Of a stretch of DNA of 64,000 nt, positions 8,530 to 18,928 are shown piece after piece (position 1 is the stretch's first letter; every line of letters begins with the position of its first letter). Source of the DNA: Prauserella muralis (lineage in GTDB: Bacteria > Actinomycetota > Actinomycetes > Mycobacteriales > Pseudonocardiaceae); the NCBI RefSeq assembly GCF_003202285.1, contig NZ_MASW01000006.1, positions 372,001 through 436,000 of the forward strand. Direction: 5' to 3'. Position numbers and translations under genes: made by a program. Under the pieces are notes generated by a model. That model worked only from the letters and a program-made list of their open reading frames with translations, searched no databases and was not told the origin of the DNA.

Positions 8530-10470
8530 TCAGTCGTCGTCACTGCCCGGTGCGGTCTTGGAGACCTGCATCAGGAACTCGATGTTGGTCTTCGTCTTCC
8601 GCAGCCGGTCCAGCAGCAGGTCGATCGCCTGCTGCGAGTCGAGCGCGTGCAGCACGCGGTGCAGCTTGTGCGTCACGGCCAGCTCGTCCGGCGAGAGCAG
8701 CAGCTCCTCCTTGCGGGTACCGGACGGGTTGACGTCCACCGCGGGGAAGACGCGCCGCTCGGCGATCTTGCGGTCGAGCTTGAGCTCGGCGTTGCCGGTG
8801 CCCTTGAACTCCTCGAAGATCACCGTGTCGCCCGTGGAGCCCGTCTCCACCATCGCCGTGGCGAAGATGGTCAGCGAGCCGCCGTCCTCGATGTTGCGCG
8901 CCGCGCCGAGGAACCGCTTCGGCGGGAACAGCGCCGTCGAGTCGACGCCACCGGAGAGAATCCGGCCGGACGCCGGTGCCGCGAGGTTGTACGCGCGGCC
9001 GAGGCGGGTGATCGAGTCGAGCAGCACCACGACGTCGTGCCCCATCTCGACGAGCCGCTTGGCCCGCTCGATCGACAGCTCGGCCACCGAGGTGTGGTCC
9101 GACGGCGGGCGGTCGAAGGTCGAGGCGATGACCTCGCCCTGCACCGACCGCTGCATGTCGGTGACCTCTTCGGGCCGCTCGTCCACGAGCACGACCATCA
9201 GGTGGCACTCGGGGTTGTTCGTGGTGATCGCGTTGGCGATGTCCTGCATGATCGTCGTCTTGCCCGCCTTCGGCGGCGAGACGATCAGGGCACGCTGTCC
9301 CTTGCCGACCGGCATGACCAGGTCGATCACGCGGGTGGTCAGCTTGTTCGGGGTGGTCTCGAGGCGGAGCCGCTCGTTCGGGTACAGCGGCGTCAGCTTG
9401 TGGAACTCCGGCCGCTTCTTGGCGACCTCGGGCTCGAGACCGTTGACCGAGTCGACCCGCACGAGCGGGTTGAACTTCTGCCGCTGCTGCTCGCCTTCCC
9501 GGGGCTGGCGCACGACGCCGGTGATCGCGTCACCGCGGCGCAGGCCGTGCTTGCGCACCAGCGACAGCGACACGTAGACGTCGTTCTGCCCCGGCAGGTA
9601 GCCGGAGGTGCGGACGAAGGCGTAGTTGTCCAGCACGTCGAGAATGCCGGCCACCGGCAGCAGGACGTCGTCCTCGCGGATCTCGGTGTCGGCGCCGCCG
9701 CCACCGCCCTCGCCACGGCCGCCACGCCTGCGGCGGTCGCGGAACCGGCGGCCCCTGCGGCCTCCCCGCTCGTCGTCGTCCTGGCCGGAGCCGCCGCCCT
9801 GCTGGCCGCGGTCGCCCTGCTGGCCACGCTGGCTGTTGTTGCCGTTCTGCTGCTTGCGCTGCTCGGAGTCCCCGCGCTGCTCGGTGGACGAGTCGCCACG
9901 CTGGCCACCCTCGTCGTCACCGCGCTGCTGGGAACCGGCGTCGGGGCTGCCCGCCGCCCGGCCGGAGCCACGCCTGCGCCTGCCGCGACCGCCGCCGTCC
10001 TCGGACTGGCGGTCGTCGTCGGCACGGTCGGCACGGTCGCCGCGCGACTCGCCGTCCTGCTTGGCGGGTGCCTTCGCCTCGGCGGCCTTCTGCGTCTGCT
10101 CGGCCTTCTCGGCCCTGCCGGGCTTCTCGGGCTTGTCCGCCTGCTCGGCGGGGGCCTTCTGCGCGGCCTTGGCGTCGGTCAGCCCCTCGAGGGGCAGCGT
10201 GCTGCCGTCCTCGGCCGCCTTGGCCCGCTTGTTCTTGCCCTGCCGCTCACGAATGGCGGCGATCAGGTCGCCCTTGCGCATGCCCGTGGTGTCCGAGACA
10301 CCCAGCTCTGTGGCCAGTGCGCGCAGGTCGGCGATGACCATGCCGGACAGGCCACCCGGGCGCCGCTTCGGCGCCGAGCCCGCACCGTTGGTCTGCGGCG
10401 CCTGCTCCCCTGTGCCCGGCGAATCCGCCTGGGCGTTCACGTCGCCGCTCAAAAGATCGGTGTTGCTCAC
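8530..10470 (-). CDS. rho: Transcription termination factor Rho with long disordered insert
   Basis: Hexameric RNA-dependent ATPase that ends transcription. It is 646 residues against about 420 in E. coli. Order: a Rho N-terminal helical domain (about 40-75, LRALATELGVSD), then about 190 residues rich in Arg, Gly, Asp, Gln, Lys and Ala, then the cold-shock-like primary RNA site (about 270-330), then the RecA-like ATPase core with P-loop SPPKAGKTTIMQ. Such inserts are known in actinobacterial Rho and bind RNA. The GTG at 10470 is chosen because a GGAAGGA ribosome site precedes it and the protein begins VSNTDLLSGD. The frame stays open upstream but that stretch is leader. Confidence 0.95.
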   Translation of the reverse strand: MSNTDLLSGDVNAQADSPGTGEQAPQTNGAGSAPKRRPGGLSGMVIADLRALATELGVSDTTGMRKGDLIAAIRERQGKNKRAKAAEDGSTLPLEGLTDAKAAQKAPAEQADKPEKPGRAEKAEQTQKAAEAKAPAKQDGESRGDRADRADDDRQSEDGGGRGRRRRGSGRAAGSPDAGSQQRGDDEGGQRGDSSTEQRGDSEQRKQQNGNNSQRGQQGDRGQQGGGSGQDDDERGGRRGRRFRDRRRRGGRGEGGGGGADTEIREDDVLLPVAGILDVLDNYAFVRTSGYLPGQNDVYVSLSLVRKHGLRRGDAITGVVRQPREGEQQRQKFNPLVRVDSVNGLEPEVAKKRPEFHKLTPLYPNERLRLETTPNKLTTRVIDLVMPVGKGQRALIVSPPKAGKTTIMQDIANAITTNNPECHLMVVLVDERPEEVTDMQRSVQGEVIASTFDRPPSDHTSVAELSIERAKRLVEMGHDVVVLLDSITRLGRAYNLAAPASGRILSGGVDSTALFPPKRFLGAARNIEDGGSLTIFATAMVETGSTGDTVIFEEFKGTGNAELKLDRKIAERRVFPAVDVNPSGTRKEELLLSPDELAVTHKLHRVLHALDSQQAIDLLLDRLRKTKTNIEFLMQVSKTAPGSDDD

Positions 10471-10808
10471 ACATGTCCTTCCTGACCGGTCCACGCCTCC
10501 ACGGTGGACCAGCGGACCGCCGCCCGCGTCCGAATTGCGAGACGGCGTTCTGGGTTCCCGTAGGCGATCCGGCTGAGACATGCGAGTCGCAGCGGCGGAG
10601 CCGCCGACACGGGATGGGGTCGACCACCGTGGCTACCGGGAACCCGCCTCGAATGAACGGAAGATGCGACCGGGAGAAGCTCCCGGGACCATCACCGGGT
10701 GCGGAAATGCACGGTGACCGAACGCCCCCGAGGGTAGACCGAGCAGGACCGCGGTGCAACAACCACCCCCTGCGTGGCGTGCCTCACTGTCCTCCCGACG
10801 CGAAGTCG
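10471..10808 (-). other. rho leader / thrB-rho intergenic region (338 nt, no gene)
   Basis: No protein gene is seen. Read toward rho it holds a good promoter at 10731-10759 and then a leader of about 250 nt. The leader contains a perfect 7-bp hairpin CCGGGAG-AAG-CTCCCGG at 10671-10687 and several shorter GC-rich inverted repeats. A long leader before rho is common and often serves Rho autoregulation; that role is inference here. Confidence 0.6.
10731..10759 (-). promoter_or_regulatory. Sigma-A-type promoter for rho
   Basis: On the minus strand, TTGCAC (-35, 10754-10759) and TACCCT (-10, 10731-10736) are separated by exactly 17 nt. This gives a predicted start near 10724 and a leader of about 250 nt before the GTG of rho. 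Confidence 0.6.
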
Positions 10809-11687
10809 TTACCCGGCCGCTACCTGCACGCCGCTGTGGGCGACGGGCAGTTCGAAGACGTCGAACCCTTCAACAGCGACGTCCCCCGGAAGTATTCCCG
10901 TCGTCGTCAGTGCCAGCACCGTGGGCCCCGCACCGGAGATCGCCGCCGCCACGCCGTGCTCGCGCAGCGCCTGCACCAGCCGCAGGCTCGCCGGGTAGGC
11001 GGGCGCGCGGTAACCCTGGTGCAGCCGGTCGTCGGTGGCCGCGAGCAACAGGTCGGGACGCGCGGTGAGCGCGTGCACCGCGAGCGCGGCCCTGCCCGCC
11101 GTGAACGCGGCGTCGGCGTGCGGCACCTGAGCGGGCAGCAGGCCACGCGTCTCGCCGGTCGACGACCGCGCCTCCGGCACCGCGACGACGGGCCGGATCG
11201 CCTCGTGCGGGCGCAGCCGCTCCGCGTGGAACCGCTCGCCTGCCCGCCAGGCGATGACGAACCCGCCGTAGAGGCTCGCCGCGGCGTTGTCGGCGTGTCC
11301 CTCGAAGCCGGCGGCCAGTTGCAGAGCGGCGTCGTCGACGGCCTTGCCCGCGAAGGCGTAACCCGCCGAGATCCCGGCGACGACGGCCGCAGCGGAGGAG
11401 CCGAGCCCCCGCGCGTGCGGGATGGCGTTGTGACAGCGCAGGTGCAGCCCGGGCAGCTCCGTCCCGAGGTGCTCGCAGGTGCGGCGCAGCGCGCGCACCA
11501 CGAGGTGGGTCTCGTCGGTGGGCACGTCGGCCATGTCGCCCGCGCCCGCGTCGACCACCTCGACCTTGAGCCCCGTGTCGACGAGGTGCGCCTCGACCAC
11601 GTCGTGCAGACCGAGCGCCATGCCGAAGGCGTCGAAGCCGGGCCCGAGGTTCGCCGTGGACGCGGGCACGGTGATCCGGAGCCTCAT
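10809..11687 (-). CDS. thrB: Homoserine kinase
   Basis: Phosphorylates L-homoserine with ATP to give O-phosphohomoserine for threonine synthesis. The 292-residue protein is a GHMP-family kinase: ATP-loop motif HARGLGSSAAAVVAG at about residues 90-104, and C-terminal ISGAGPTVLAL. Follows thrC with a 55-nt gap. Together with hom and thrC it completes threonine synthesis from aspartate semialdehyde. ATG start. Confidence 0.95.
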   Translation of the reverse strand: MRLRITVPASTANLGPGFDAFGMALGLHDVVEAHLVDTGLKVEVVDAGAGDMADVPTDETHLVVRALRRTCEHLGTELPGLHLRCHNAIPHARGLGSSAAAVVAGISAGYAFAGKAVDDAALQLAAGFEGHADNAAASLYGGFVIAWRAGERFHAERLRPHEAIRPVVAVPEARSSTGETRGLLPAQVPHADAAFTAGRAALAVHALTARPDLLLAATDDRLHQGYRAPAYPASLRLVQALREHGVAAAISGAGPTVLALTTTGILPGDVAVEGFDVFELPVAHSGVQVAAG

Positions 11688-11742
11688 GACAGCACTCTCT
11701 TCTTGGCGCGCTCACGCGATGCCGGTGCCGTCCGCGTGTTCG

Positions 11743-12810
11743 TCACGACAGCTCCAGGGCCGCGGCCACCGCCCTCGGGTCCACCGCGAGGGGCTCCACC
11801 TCGACGTTGCCCTCCAGCGCCGTGGCCGGGTCCTTCAGCCCGTGTCCGGTCACGGTGCACACGACCGTGGAGCCCTGCGGGATGCGCCCGTCGGCGGCGG
11901 TGAGCAGCAACCCGGCCACGCTGGTGGCGGAGGCGGGCTCGACGAACACGCCCTCCTTGCGGGCGAGCAGCCGGTAGGCGTGCAGGATCTGCTCGTCGGT
12001 GACGGCGTCGAAAAGGCCGCCACTGGCGTTGCGGGCCTCGACCGCCGTCTGCCAGGACGCGGGGCTGCCGATGCGGATCGCGGTCGCGATGGTCTCCGGC
12101 GTCTTCACCGGCTCGCCGTGCACGAGCGGAGCGGCCCCCGCGGCCTGGAAGCCGAACATGCGGGGAGTGTTCTTCACCACACCGTCGGCAGCGTACTCGG
12201 TGTAGCCCGCCCAGTAGGCGGTGATGTTGCCCGCGTTGCCCACCGGAAGGCAGTGGATGTCAGGCGCCTCGCCCAGCACGTCGCAGATCTCCCAGGCGGC
12301 GCTGCGCTGGCCGACGAGCCGCACCGGGTTGACCGAGTTGACCAGCGTCACCGGGTAGTCGGCCGCGGTCTTGCGCGCCAGTTCGAGGCAGTCGTCGAAG
12401 TTGCCGTCGACCTGGAGGATGCGGGCACCGTGCAGCACGGCCTGGGCCATCTTGCCGAGCGCGATCTTGCCCTGCGGCACCAGCACGGCGCTGGTCAGGC
12501 CCGCGCGGGCGGCGTAGGCCGACGCCGAGGCCGACGTGTTGCCGGTGGACGCGCAGATCACCGCCCGCAGCCCGCTGGCCAGCGCGTGGGTGATGGCGAC
12601 GGCCATCCCCCTGTCCTTGAAGGAGCCGGTCGGGTTCGCGCCCTCGACCTTGAGGTACACGGTGCTGCCGGTGAGCTCGGACAGGTGCGGCGCCCGCAGC
12701 AACGGCGTGTTGCCCTCGCCGAGGGTCACCACCTCGGCGCCCGGCGGGATGGGAATGCGCGCCGAGTAGGCGTGGATGATGCCGGGCCAGCCCGGCTGGG
12801 TGCCGCTCAC
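11743..12810 (-). CDS. thrC: Threonine synthase
   Basis: PLP enzyme converting O-phosphohomoserine to threonine. The 355 residues contain the PLP lysine in TGSFKDRGM, the substrate motif [12 protein letters not shown], and the phosphate-binding VGNAGNI, all typical of the short actinobacterial form. The GTG at 12810 overlaps the hom stop codon (GTGA), setting the start and implying coupling. The same frame is open far upstream through hom, but that part is a shadow of hom. Confidence 0.95.
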   Translation of the reverse strand: MSGTQPGWPGIIHAYSARIPIPPGAEVVTLGEGNTPLLRAPHLSELTGSTVYLKVEGANPTGSFKDRGMAVAITHALASGLRAVICASTGNTSASASAYAARAGLTSAVLVPQGKIALGKMAQAVLHGARILQVDGNFDDCLELARKTAADYPVTLVNSVNPVRLVGQRSAAWEICDVLGEAPDIHCLPVGNAGNITAYWAGYTEYAADGVVKNTPRMFGFQAAGAAPLVHGEPVKTPETIATAIRIGSPASWQTAVEARNASGGLFDAVTDEQILHAYRLLARKEGVFVEPASATSVAGLLLTAADGRIPQGSTVVCTVTGHGLKDPATALEGNVEVEPLAVDPRAVAAALELS

Positions 12811-14111
12811 GTGTCCTCGCCCTCCACGCGCATGACGCTCACGACCTCGCGGACGACGTCGAGCTTGCCGATCTCGTCCACGGTGGACTGCAGCGCGGCG
12901 TCGGCGGCCAGGTGGGTCACGATGACGAGGCTCGCCGTCGAGTGCCGGTCGCGCTGGCGGACCGCCGCGATGCTCACGCCGTGCTCGGCGAACACCTGCG
13001 CCACCTGCGCGAGCACGCCGGGACGGTCGGCGACGTCGAGGCTGATGTGGTAGCGCGTCGGCGTCTGCCCCATCGGGCGCACCGGCAGCGCGGCGTGCGC
13101 CGACTCGCGCGGCCCCCGCCCGCCCGCGACGCGGTTGCGGGCCGCCGCCACCAGGTCGCCGAGCACCGCGCTCGCGGTGGGCGCGCCGCCCGCGCCCTGG
13201 CCGTAGAACATCAGCTCGCCCGCCGCGTCGGCCTCGACGTAGACGGCGTTGAACGCCCCGTGCACCCCGGCGAGCTGGTGGCTGCGCGGGATCATCACCG
13301 GGTGCACGCGCGCCGACACCGACTCGGTGCCGTCGTCGGCGGTCACCCGCTCGCAGATCGCCAGCAGCTTCACCGTGCGGTTGAGCAGCTTGGCGGCCTG
13401 GATGTCGGAGGCACTGATGCCCGCGATGCCCTCCCGGTGCACGTCGGCGGCGGTGACCCTGCTGTGAAAGGCCAGCGACGCGAGGATGGCGGCCTTGGAC
13501 GCGGCGTCGTAGCCGTCGACGTCGGCGGTCGGGTCGGCCTCCGCGTAGCCGAGCCGCGTGGCCTCGTCGAGCGTCTCCGCATAACCGGCACCCGTGGAGT
13601 CCATTGCGGACAGAATGAAGTTGGTCGTGCCGTTGACGATTCCCATCACGCGTGTGATGCGGTCGCCCGCCAGCGACTCGCGCAACGGGCGCAGTAGCGG
13701 GATCGCACCGGCCACGGCGGCCTCGTAGTAGAGGTCGGCACCGGAGGTGTTGGCCGCCTCCGCCAGCTCGGCGGCGTACTCCGAGAGCAGCGCCTTGTTG
13801 CCGGTGACGACCGACTTTCCCTTGCGCAGTGCGGTGAGCAGCCAGCCGCGCACGGGTTCGATGCCGCCGATCAGCTCCACCACCACGTCCACATCGGACT
13901 CGACGAGCGATCCGGCGTCGGCGGTGAGCAGGTGCTGCGGGAGCTCGGGGTGCTTGTCGGGGCGGCGCACCGCGATGCCGGCCAGCTCGACGGGGGCGCC
14001 GATCCGGGCCGCCAGCTCGTCGGCCTCGCCGAGCAGCATGCGCGTGGCCTCGCCGCCGACCGTGCCGCAGCCGAGCAGCGCGACCCGCACGGGGCTGGGA
14101 TTGTCGCTCAC
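12807..14111 (-). CDS. hom: Homoserine dehydrogenase
   Basis: NAD(P)-dependent reduction of aspartate semialdehyde to homoserine, the branch point to threonine and methionine. The 434 residues comprise an N-terminal Rossmann domain with [13 protein letters not shown], a central catalytic domain with [11 protein letters not shown] and [12 protein letters not shown], and a C-terminal ACT domain beginning [14 protein letters not shown], which normally gives threonine feedback. GTG start overlapping the lysA stop by 4 nt. Middle gene of the tightly coupled lysA-hom-thrC run. Confidence 0.96.
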   Translation of the reverse strand: MSDNPSPVRVALLGCGTVGGEATRMLLGEADELAARIGAPVELAGIAVRRPDKHPELPQHLLTADAGSLVESDVDVVVELIGGIEPVRGWLLTALRKGKSVVTGNKALLSEYAAELAEAANTSGADLYYEAAVAGAIPLLRPLRESLAGDRITRVMGIVNGTTNFILSAMDSTGAGYAETLDEATRLGYAEADPTADVDGYDAASKAAILASLAFHSRVTAADVHREGIAGISASDIQAAKLLNRTVKLLAICERVTADDGTESVSARVHPVMIPRSHQLAGVHGAFNAVYVEADAAGELMFYGQGAGGAPTASAVLGDLVAAARNRVAGGRGPRESAHAALPVRPMGQTPTRYHISLDVADRPGVLAQVAQVFAEHGVSIAAVRQRDRHSTASLVIVTHLAADAALQSTVDEIGKLDVVREVVSVMRVEGEDT

Positions 14112-15547
14112 GACACCTCCAAGCGCAGCATGTCCTCGTTCGTCTCCCTGCGCAGCAGCAGCCGGTGGTTGCCGTTGCGCACGGCGACCACGGCGGGCTT
14201 CGGCTGCCGGTTGTAGTTGCTGGCCATCGAGTAGCAGTACGCGCCGGTCGCCGCGACCGCGAGCAGGTCGCCGGGTGCCAGGGTGTCGGGCAGCCAGCTG
14301 TCCCGGACGACGATGTCGCCGGACTCACAGTGCTTTCCCACCACGCGGGACAGCACGGCGCTCACCGGACGGGGCTGGCCGTCGTCGCTGGCCCGCGACA
14401 CCAGGCGCACGTCGTAGGCCGCGTCGTAGAGAGCGGTGCGGATGTTGTCGCTCATGCCGCCGTCGACGCTGACGTAGCGCCGGGTGGCGTCGTCGCCGAG
14501 CGCGACGTCCTTGATGGTGCCCACCTCGTACAGGGTGACCGTGCCGGGACCCGCGATGGCCCTGCCCGGCTCCCCGGCGATCCGCGGCACCGGAAGGTCG
14601 GCGAACTCGCATTCCTTGCGCACGATGTCGCGGATCTGCGTGACCATCTGCGCGGGCGGCGGCGGGTTGTCCCGGTCGGTGTAGGCGATGCCGAACCCGC
14701 CACCGAGGTCCACGATGGACAGTTGCTCGAGCAGCTCGGAGCCGTGCTCCTTGTGCAGCTCGGCGATCAGCCCGATGACCCTGCGGGCGGCGACCTCGAA
14801 GCCGTCGGCGTCGAAGATCTGCGAGCCGATGTGGCTGTGCAGGCCCACCAGGCGCAGCGACGAGGAGTTGAGCACCCTGCGCACGGCCTCGGCCGCGTCG
14901 CCGGAGGCCAGGGAGAAGCCGAACTTCTGGTCCTCGTGCGCGGTGGCGATGAACTCGTGGGTGTGCGCCTCGACACCGACGGTGACGCGCACGAGCACCT
15001 GCTGCACCACGCCGTGCCGGGCGGCCACGTCGGCGAGCCGGGCGATCTCGTAGAACGAGTCGAGCACCACCGTGCCCACACCGGCCTCGACGGCGGCCTC
15101 CAGCTCCTCCAGCGACTTGTTGTTGCCGTGGAAGGTGATCCGCTCGGCGGGGAAGCCGGCGCGCTGGGCGATCAGCAGCTCGCCGCCGCTGCACACGTCG
15201 AGGCTCAGCCCCTGCGCCGCGACCCAGCGGGCGATCTCGGTGCTCAGGAACGCCTTCGACGCGTAGTGCACGAGCGCCGGATCGTCGAACGCCTCGGCGT
15301 ACTCGGCGCAGCGCGACTTGAAGTCGGCCTCGTCCACCACGAACAGCGGCGTGCCGTAGGTCTCGGCCAGCTCCCGGACGTCCACGCCCGCGATGCGCAC
15401 GACGCCGTCCGGGGCGCGGTAGGTGTTGCGTGGCCAGACCTTCGGGTAGAGGCGGTCGAGTTCGTCCGACGTGGACGGAGGGAAACCGGCCTGATCGGCG
15501 TGCGGGTAGACCTCGGCGTGCCGGGGCCCCGCGGGGTGAGCGCACAT
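14108..15547 (-). CDS. lysA: Diaminopimelate decarboxylase
   Basis: PLP enzyme making lysine from meso-diaminopimelate. The 479 residues are of the fold-III type: PLP lysine in [29 protein letters not shown], and [11 protein letters not shown]. The N-terminal extension of about 30 residues ([16 protein letters not shown]) is typical of actinobacterial LysA. The ATG at 15547 is preferred to the open frame upstream because AGGAAG precedes it and the upstream part overlaps argS. Downstream of argS by 13 nt. Confidence 0.95.
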   Translation of the reverse strand: MCAHPAGPRHAEVYPHADQAGFPPSTSDELDRLYPKVWPRNTYRAPDGVVRIAGVDVRELAETYGTPLFVVDEADFKSRCAEYAEAFDDPALVHYASKAFLSTEIARWVAAQGLSLDVCSGGELLIAQRAGFPAERITFHGNNKSLEELEAAVEAGVGTVVLDSFYEIARLADVAARHGVVQQVLVRVTVGVEAHTHEFIATAHEDQKFGFSLASGDAAEAVRRVLNSSSLRLVGLHSHIGSQIFDADGFEVAARRVIGLIAELHKEHGSELLEQLSIVDLGGGFGIAYTDRDNPPPPAQMVTQIRDIVRKECEFADLPVPRIAGEPGRAIAGPGTVTLYEVGTIKDVALGDDATRRYVSVDGGMSDNIRTALYDAAYDVRLVSRASDDGQPRPVSAVLSRVVGKHCESGDIVVRDSWLPDTLAPGDLLAVAATGAYCYSMASNYNRQPKPAVVAVRNGNHRLLLRRETNEDMLRLEVS

Positions 15548-15560
15548 CGTTGAAGACTTC

Positions 15561-17216
15561 CTACATCCGGTCCGGGGCGGAGACCCCGAGCAGGGACAGT
15601 CCGTTGGCGAACACCTGGCGGGCGGCCTCGCACAGCGCCAGGCGAGCGTAGGTGAGCGGGGTCGCCTCCTCGTCACCCTGCGGAAGCACTCGCGCCACGT
15701 CGTAGAACTTGTGGTACGCCGACGCGAGCGACTCGAGGTAACGGGCGACGCGGTGCGGTTCGCGCAGCTCGGCCGCCCTCCTCAGCACGGTCGGGAACTC
15801 CCCGATCGTGCGGATCAGGTCCCCCTCGCGGGGGTGCGTGAGCAGGCCGAGATCCGCGTCGTCCTGCGTCCGCAGGCCCAGCTCGGCCGCGTTGCGCTGC
15901 AGCGAGGCGAGCCGGGCGTGGGCGTACTGCACGTAGTACACCGGGTTCTCGTTGGTGTGCTTGCGCAGCAGGTCGAGATCGATGTCGATGATCGAGTCGA
16001 CCGAGTACCGGCAGAGCTCGTACCGGGCCGCGTCGACGCCGACGGCCTCGACGAGGTCCTCGATCGTCACCACGGTGCCCGCCCGCTTGCTCATCTTCAC
16101 CGGCTTGCCGCCGCTGACCAGGTTCACCATCTGGCCGATCAGCACCTCGACCACGTCCGGGCTGTGTCCCATCGCCGCCGCGGCGGCCTTGAGCCTGGCG
16201 ATGTAGCCGTGGTGGTCGGCGCCCAGCATGTAGATGCACAGGTCGAAGCCGCGGCTGATCTTGTCGCGCAGGTAGGCGAGGTCGCCCGCGATGTAGGCGG
16301 CGGCGCCGTCGCTCTTGACCACGACGCGGTCCTTGTCGTCACCGTGCTCGGTGGAGCGCAGCCACCACGCGTCGTCGGCGGGGTAGAGGCTGCCCGACTC
16401 CTTCAGCGAGGTGACGACGTCGGTGACGGCGCCCGAGTCGTGCAGCGACTTCTCCGAGAAGTACACGTCGAAGTCGGTGCCGAACTCGTGCATGCTCTGC
16501 TTGATCTCGGCCAGCATCAGCTCGACTCCGATGCCGCGGAACGTCGCGTGCCGCTGCTGTTCCGGCAGCGACAGCGCGCTCGGCTCGCGGCGCAGCACCT
16601 CGGCGGCGATGTCCTTGACATAGGCGCCCGCGTAGCCGTTCTCCGGCGTCGGCTTGCCCTCGGCGGCGGCGATCAGCGACTCGGCGAAGCGGTCGATCTG
16701 CGCCCCGGCGTCATTGATGTAGTACTCGCGGGTGACCTCGGCGCCCTGGGAGGACAGCACCCTGCCCAGCGCGTCGCCGACCGCGGCCCACCGGGTGCCG
16801 CCGAGATGGATGGGGCCCGTGGGGTTCGCCGAGACGAACTCCAGGTTGATCCTGCGGCCGGTCAGCGAGTCGCCGCGACCGTAGGCCTCGCCCGCGCGCA
16901 GCACCTGCCGCACCACCTCGCCCTGGGCGTCCGCGGCGAGCCGCAGGTTGATGAAGCCGGGCCCGGCGACCTCCGTGCCCGCCACCCCCTCGGCGCCCGC
17001 GATCTCGTCCGCGAGGGCCTGCGCCAGCTCGCGCGGGGCGAGGCCCACCTTCTTCGCCACCTGCAGCGCCACGTTGGTGGCGTAGTCTCCGTGCTCCGGG
17101 TTGCGGGGTCGCTCGACCGTCACCTTCTCGGGCAGGACGCTGTGGTCGAGGCCACGCGCCGAGAGCACCGCGACGGCGGACGAGCGAACGAGGTCGGCAA
17201 GAGCGGCGGGAGTCAC
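15561..17216 (-). CDS. argS: Arginyl-tRNA synthetase
   Basis: Class I aminoacyl-tRNA synthetase charging tRNA-Arg, 551 residues. An N-terminal Arg_S additional domain covers about residues 5-90. The HIGH signature appears as [10 protein letters not shown], the form normal for actinobacterial ArgRS, and the KMSKS loop as [12 protein letters not shown]-terminal DALR anticodon-binding domain completes it. First gene of the minus-strand block, divergent from the DUF3105 gene across a 121-nt intergenic region. Confidence 0.96.
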   Translation of the reverse strand: MTPAALADLVRSSAVAVLSARGLDHSVLPEKVTVERPRNPEHGDYATNVALQVAKKVGLAPRELAQALADEIAGAEGVAGTEVAGPGFINLRLAADAQGEVVRQVLRAGEAYGRGDSLTGRRINLEFVSANPTGPIHLGGTRWAAVGDALGRVLSSQGAEVTREYYINDAGAQIDRFAESLIAAAEGKPTPENGYAGAYVKDIAAEVLRREPSALSLPEQQRHATFRGIGVELMLAEIKQSMHEFGTDFDVYFSEKSLHDSGAVTDVVTSLKESGSLYPADDAWWLRSTEHGDDKDRVVVKSDGAAAYIAGDLAYLRDKISRGFDLCIYMLGADHHGYIARLKAAAAAMGHSPDVVEVLIGQMVNLVSGGKPVKMSKRAGTVVTIEDLVEAVGVDAARYELCRYSVDSIIDIDLDLLRKHTNENPVYYVQYAHARLASLQRNAAELGLRTQDDADLGLLTHPREGDLIRTIGEFPTVLRRAAELREPHRVARYLESLASAYHKFYDVARVLPQGDEEATPLTYARLALCEAARQVFANGLSLLGVSAPDRM

Positions 17217-17337
17217 CAGGCGAGTGTATGTGGCCGGGTCGTGACCATCGACGGCGACTGGAGGTACTACGCGCCGCTTACAGCCACCTCCCTACACTGG
17301 GCGGTCGACAGGGTCACCCGGACGAGACGCAGGAGCC

Positions 17338-18174
17338 ATGGCCAGCGGCACGAGGAAAAAGGGCACCCCGAAGAAGAGTGCCGTCAAGGCGGCCCGCGGA
17401 TCGGTGGTCGCGCAGAAGCACACCCCGTGGGGCACGATCATCGCGGTCGTCGCCATCGTCCTGCTCGCGGCAGGTGTGTTCGGCTACTACTACGTCGCCT
17501 CCAGCGACAACCGGGCGCAGCGCGAGCGCGAGGAGTCCGCGGCGGCGTTCACGCCGTCCCAGCAGAACCCGGACCCCTCCAAGGACATCGAGGGCGTCGT
17601 CACCAAGGGCTACGAGGGTGGCGCGCACGTGCTGCCCACCGAGCGGGTGGCCTACGACCAGTCCCCGCCGTTCGGCGGCCCCCACGACGGGTTCTGGGCG
17701 GCGTGCAACGGCGTCGTCTACCCGCAGGGCGTCCGCAGCGAGAACATGGTGCACTCACTCGAGCACGGCGCCGTCTGGATCGCCTACAACCCGGACCGGG
17801 TCAAGGGCGAGGACCTCGAGACGCTGAAGCTGAGGGCCGAAGGCAAGCCGTTCATGATGATGTCGCCCTACCCCGGCCTCGACTCCGCGGTCTCGCTGCA
17901 GTCGTGGGGCCACCAGCTCAAGGTCGACAGTGTCGAGGACGAGCGCATCGACCAGTTCATCGCCGCGCTGAAGCGCAACCCCAACACCTACCCCGAGGTG
18001 GGCGCGAGCTGCGACGCGCTCGGCCCCGGCCGGTTCGACCCGGACAACCCGCCGCCGTTCAACCCGAACAAGCCCGGCCCCGACGCCAAGCCGATGGACT
18101 ACCAGGGTTCGGAGGGCGCCGCCGAGGAGAACATGGGCAGCGGCGGCCAGCAGCCCGGGCAGTCCGGAGGCTGA
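17338..18174 (+). CDS. DUF3105 membrane-anchored protein
   Basis: 278 residues: a short basic N-terminus, one membrane helix at about residues 34-54, then an extracytoplasmic domain. The domain has the DUF3105 signature MVHSLEHGAVWIAYNP, with paired histidines that look metal-binding. The last 40 residues are Pro/Gly/Asn/Gln-rich and likely disordered. Function is not established for the family. It is followed after 3 nt by a DUF305 gene, the usual partner. An AGGAG site precedes the ATG, and a TACACT -10-like hexamer lies at 17293. Confidence 0.85.
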   Translation: MASGTRKKGTPKKSAVKAARGSVVAQKHTPWGTIIAVVAIVLLAAGVFGYYYVASSDNRAQREREESAAAFTPSQQNPDPSKDIEGVVTKGYEGGAHVLPTERVAYDQSPPFGGPHDGFWAACNGVVYPQGVRSENMVHSLEHGAVWIAYNPDRVKGEDLETLKLRAEGKPFMMMSPYPGLDSAVSLQSWGHQLKVDSVEDERIDQFIAALKRNPNTYPEVGASCDALGPGRFDPDNPPPFNPNKPGPDAKPMDYQGSEGAAEENMGSGGQQPGQSGG

Positions 18175-18177
18175 TCG

Positions 18178-18909
18178 ATGGCCTCGGCCGAGCCCGCGGA
18201 ACCGGACCAGGAGGGCACCGAGGAGGAGGTCAGCGACCAGCGGCCCGCCTGGTCCCGGTACGTGATCTTCGGAGCCGCCGCGCTCGCGGTGCTGCTGGTG
18301 GGCGCCACGCTCGGCATGGTGCTCACCAGGGCCACCGACGAGCAGCCAACGCCGCCGCCCGCCGCGGGCTCGGTGGAGGTCGGCTTCGCGCAGGACATGT
18401 CGGTGCATCACCTGCAAGCCGTGACGATGGCCAACTGGGCGCGCGACCACAGCGCGGACCCGGCCGTGGTGCAGCTCGCGTTCGACATCGGCAGCACCCA
18501 GCTGGAGCAGGTGGGCCGGATGAAGGGCTGGCTCATGCTCTGGGGCCAGCCCGAGGAGGCGATCGGCGACTACATGACGTGGATGCCGCAGGGGCACGGC
18601 CACGACCATGCGATGCCGCAGACCTCCGGTGAGGCGTCGAGCACCGCGCCGATGCCCGGGATGGCCACGAGCGAGGAGATGTCGAAGCTGCGCTCGCTGT
18701 CGGGCAAGCGGCTCGACGTGTACTTCCTGCAGTTGATGCTGCGCCACCACCAGGGCGGCACGGACATGGCGCAGTACGCCTACGACCACTCGTCCAACGG
18801 GGCGGTGCGCACGCTGGCCGACAGCATGCTCCGCTCGCAGGGCGCCGAGATGGACCTGATGCGCCAGATGCTCGCCAGGCGCGACGCGCAGCCGCTGCCG
18901 TTCCCCTGA
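18178..18909 (+). CDS. DUF305 membrane-anchored protein
   Basis: 243 residues with an acidic cytoplasmic N-terminus (about 1-25), one membrane helix (about 28-50) and an outside domain of the DUF305 ferritin-like helical family. The two His/Met-rich family motifs are present: DMSVHHLQAVTMANW and LMLRHHQGGTDMAQYA, separated by a Met/His-rich linker. DUF305 proteins recur near copper genes, so a metal role is plausible but unproven. Coupled to the DUF3105 gene by a 3-nt gap. Converges on a metal exporter gene. Confidence 0.87.
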   Translation: MASAEPAEPDQEGTEEEVSDQRPAWSRYVIFGAAALAVLLVGATLGMVLTRATDEQPTPPPAAGSVEVGFAQDMSVHHLQAVTMANWARDHSADPAVVQLAFDIGSTQLEQVGRMKGWLMLWGQPEEAIGDYMTWMPQGHGHDHAMPQTSGEASSTAPMPGMATSEEMSKLRSLSGKRLDVYFLQLMLRHHQGGTDMAQYAYDHSSNGAVRTLADSMLRSQGAEMDLMRQMLARRDAQPLPFP

Positions 18910-18928
18910 GCCGCCCGGCGCGTCGGGG

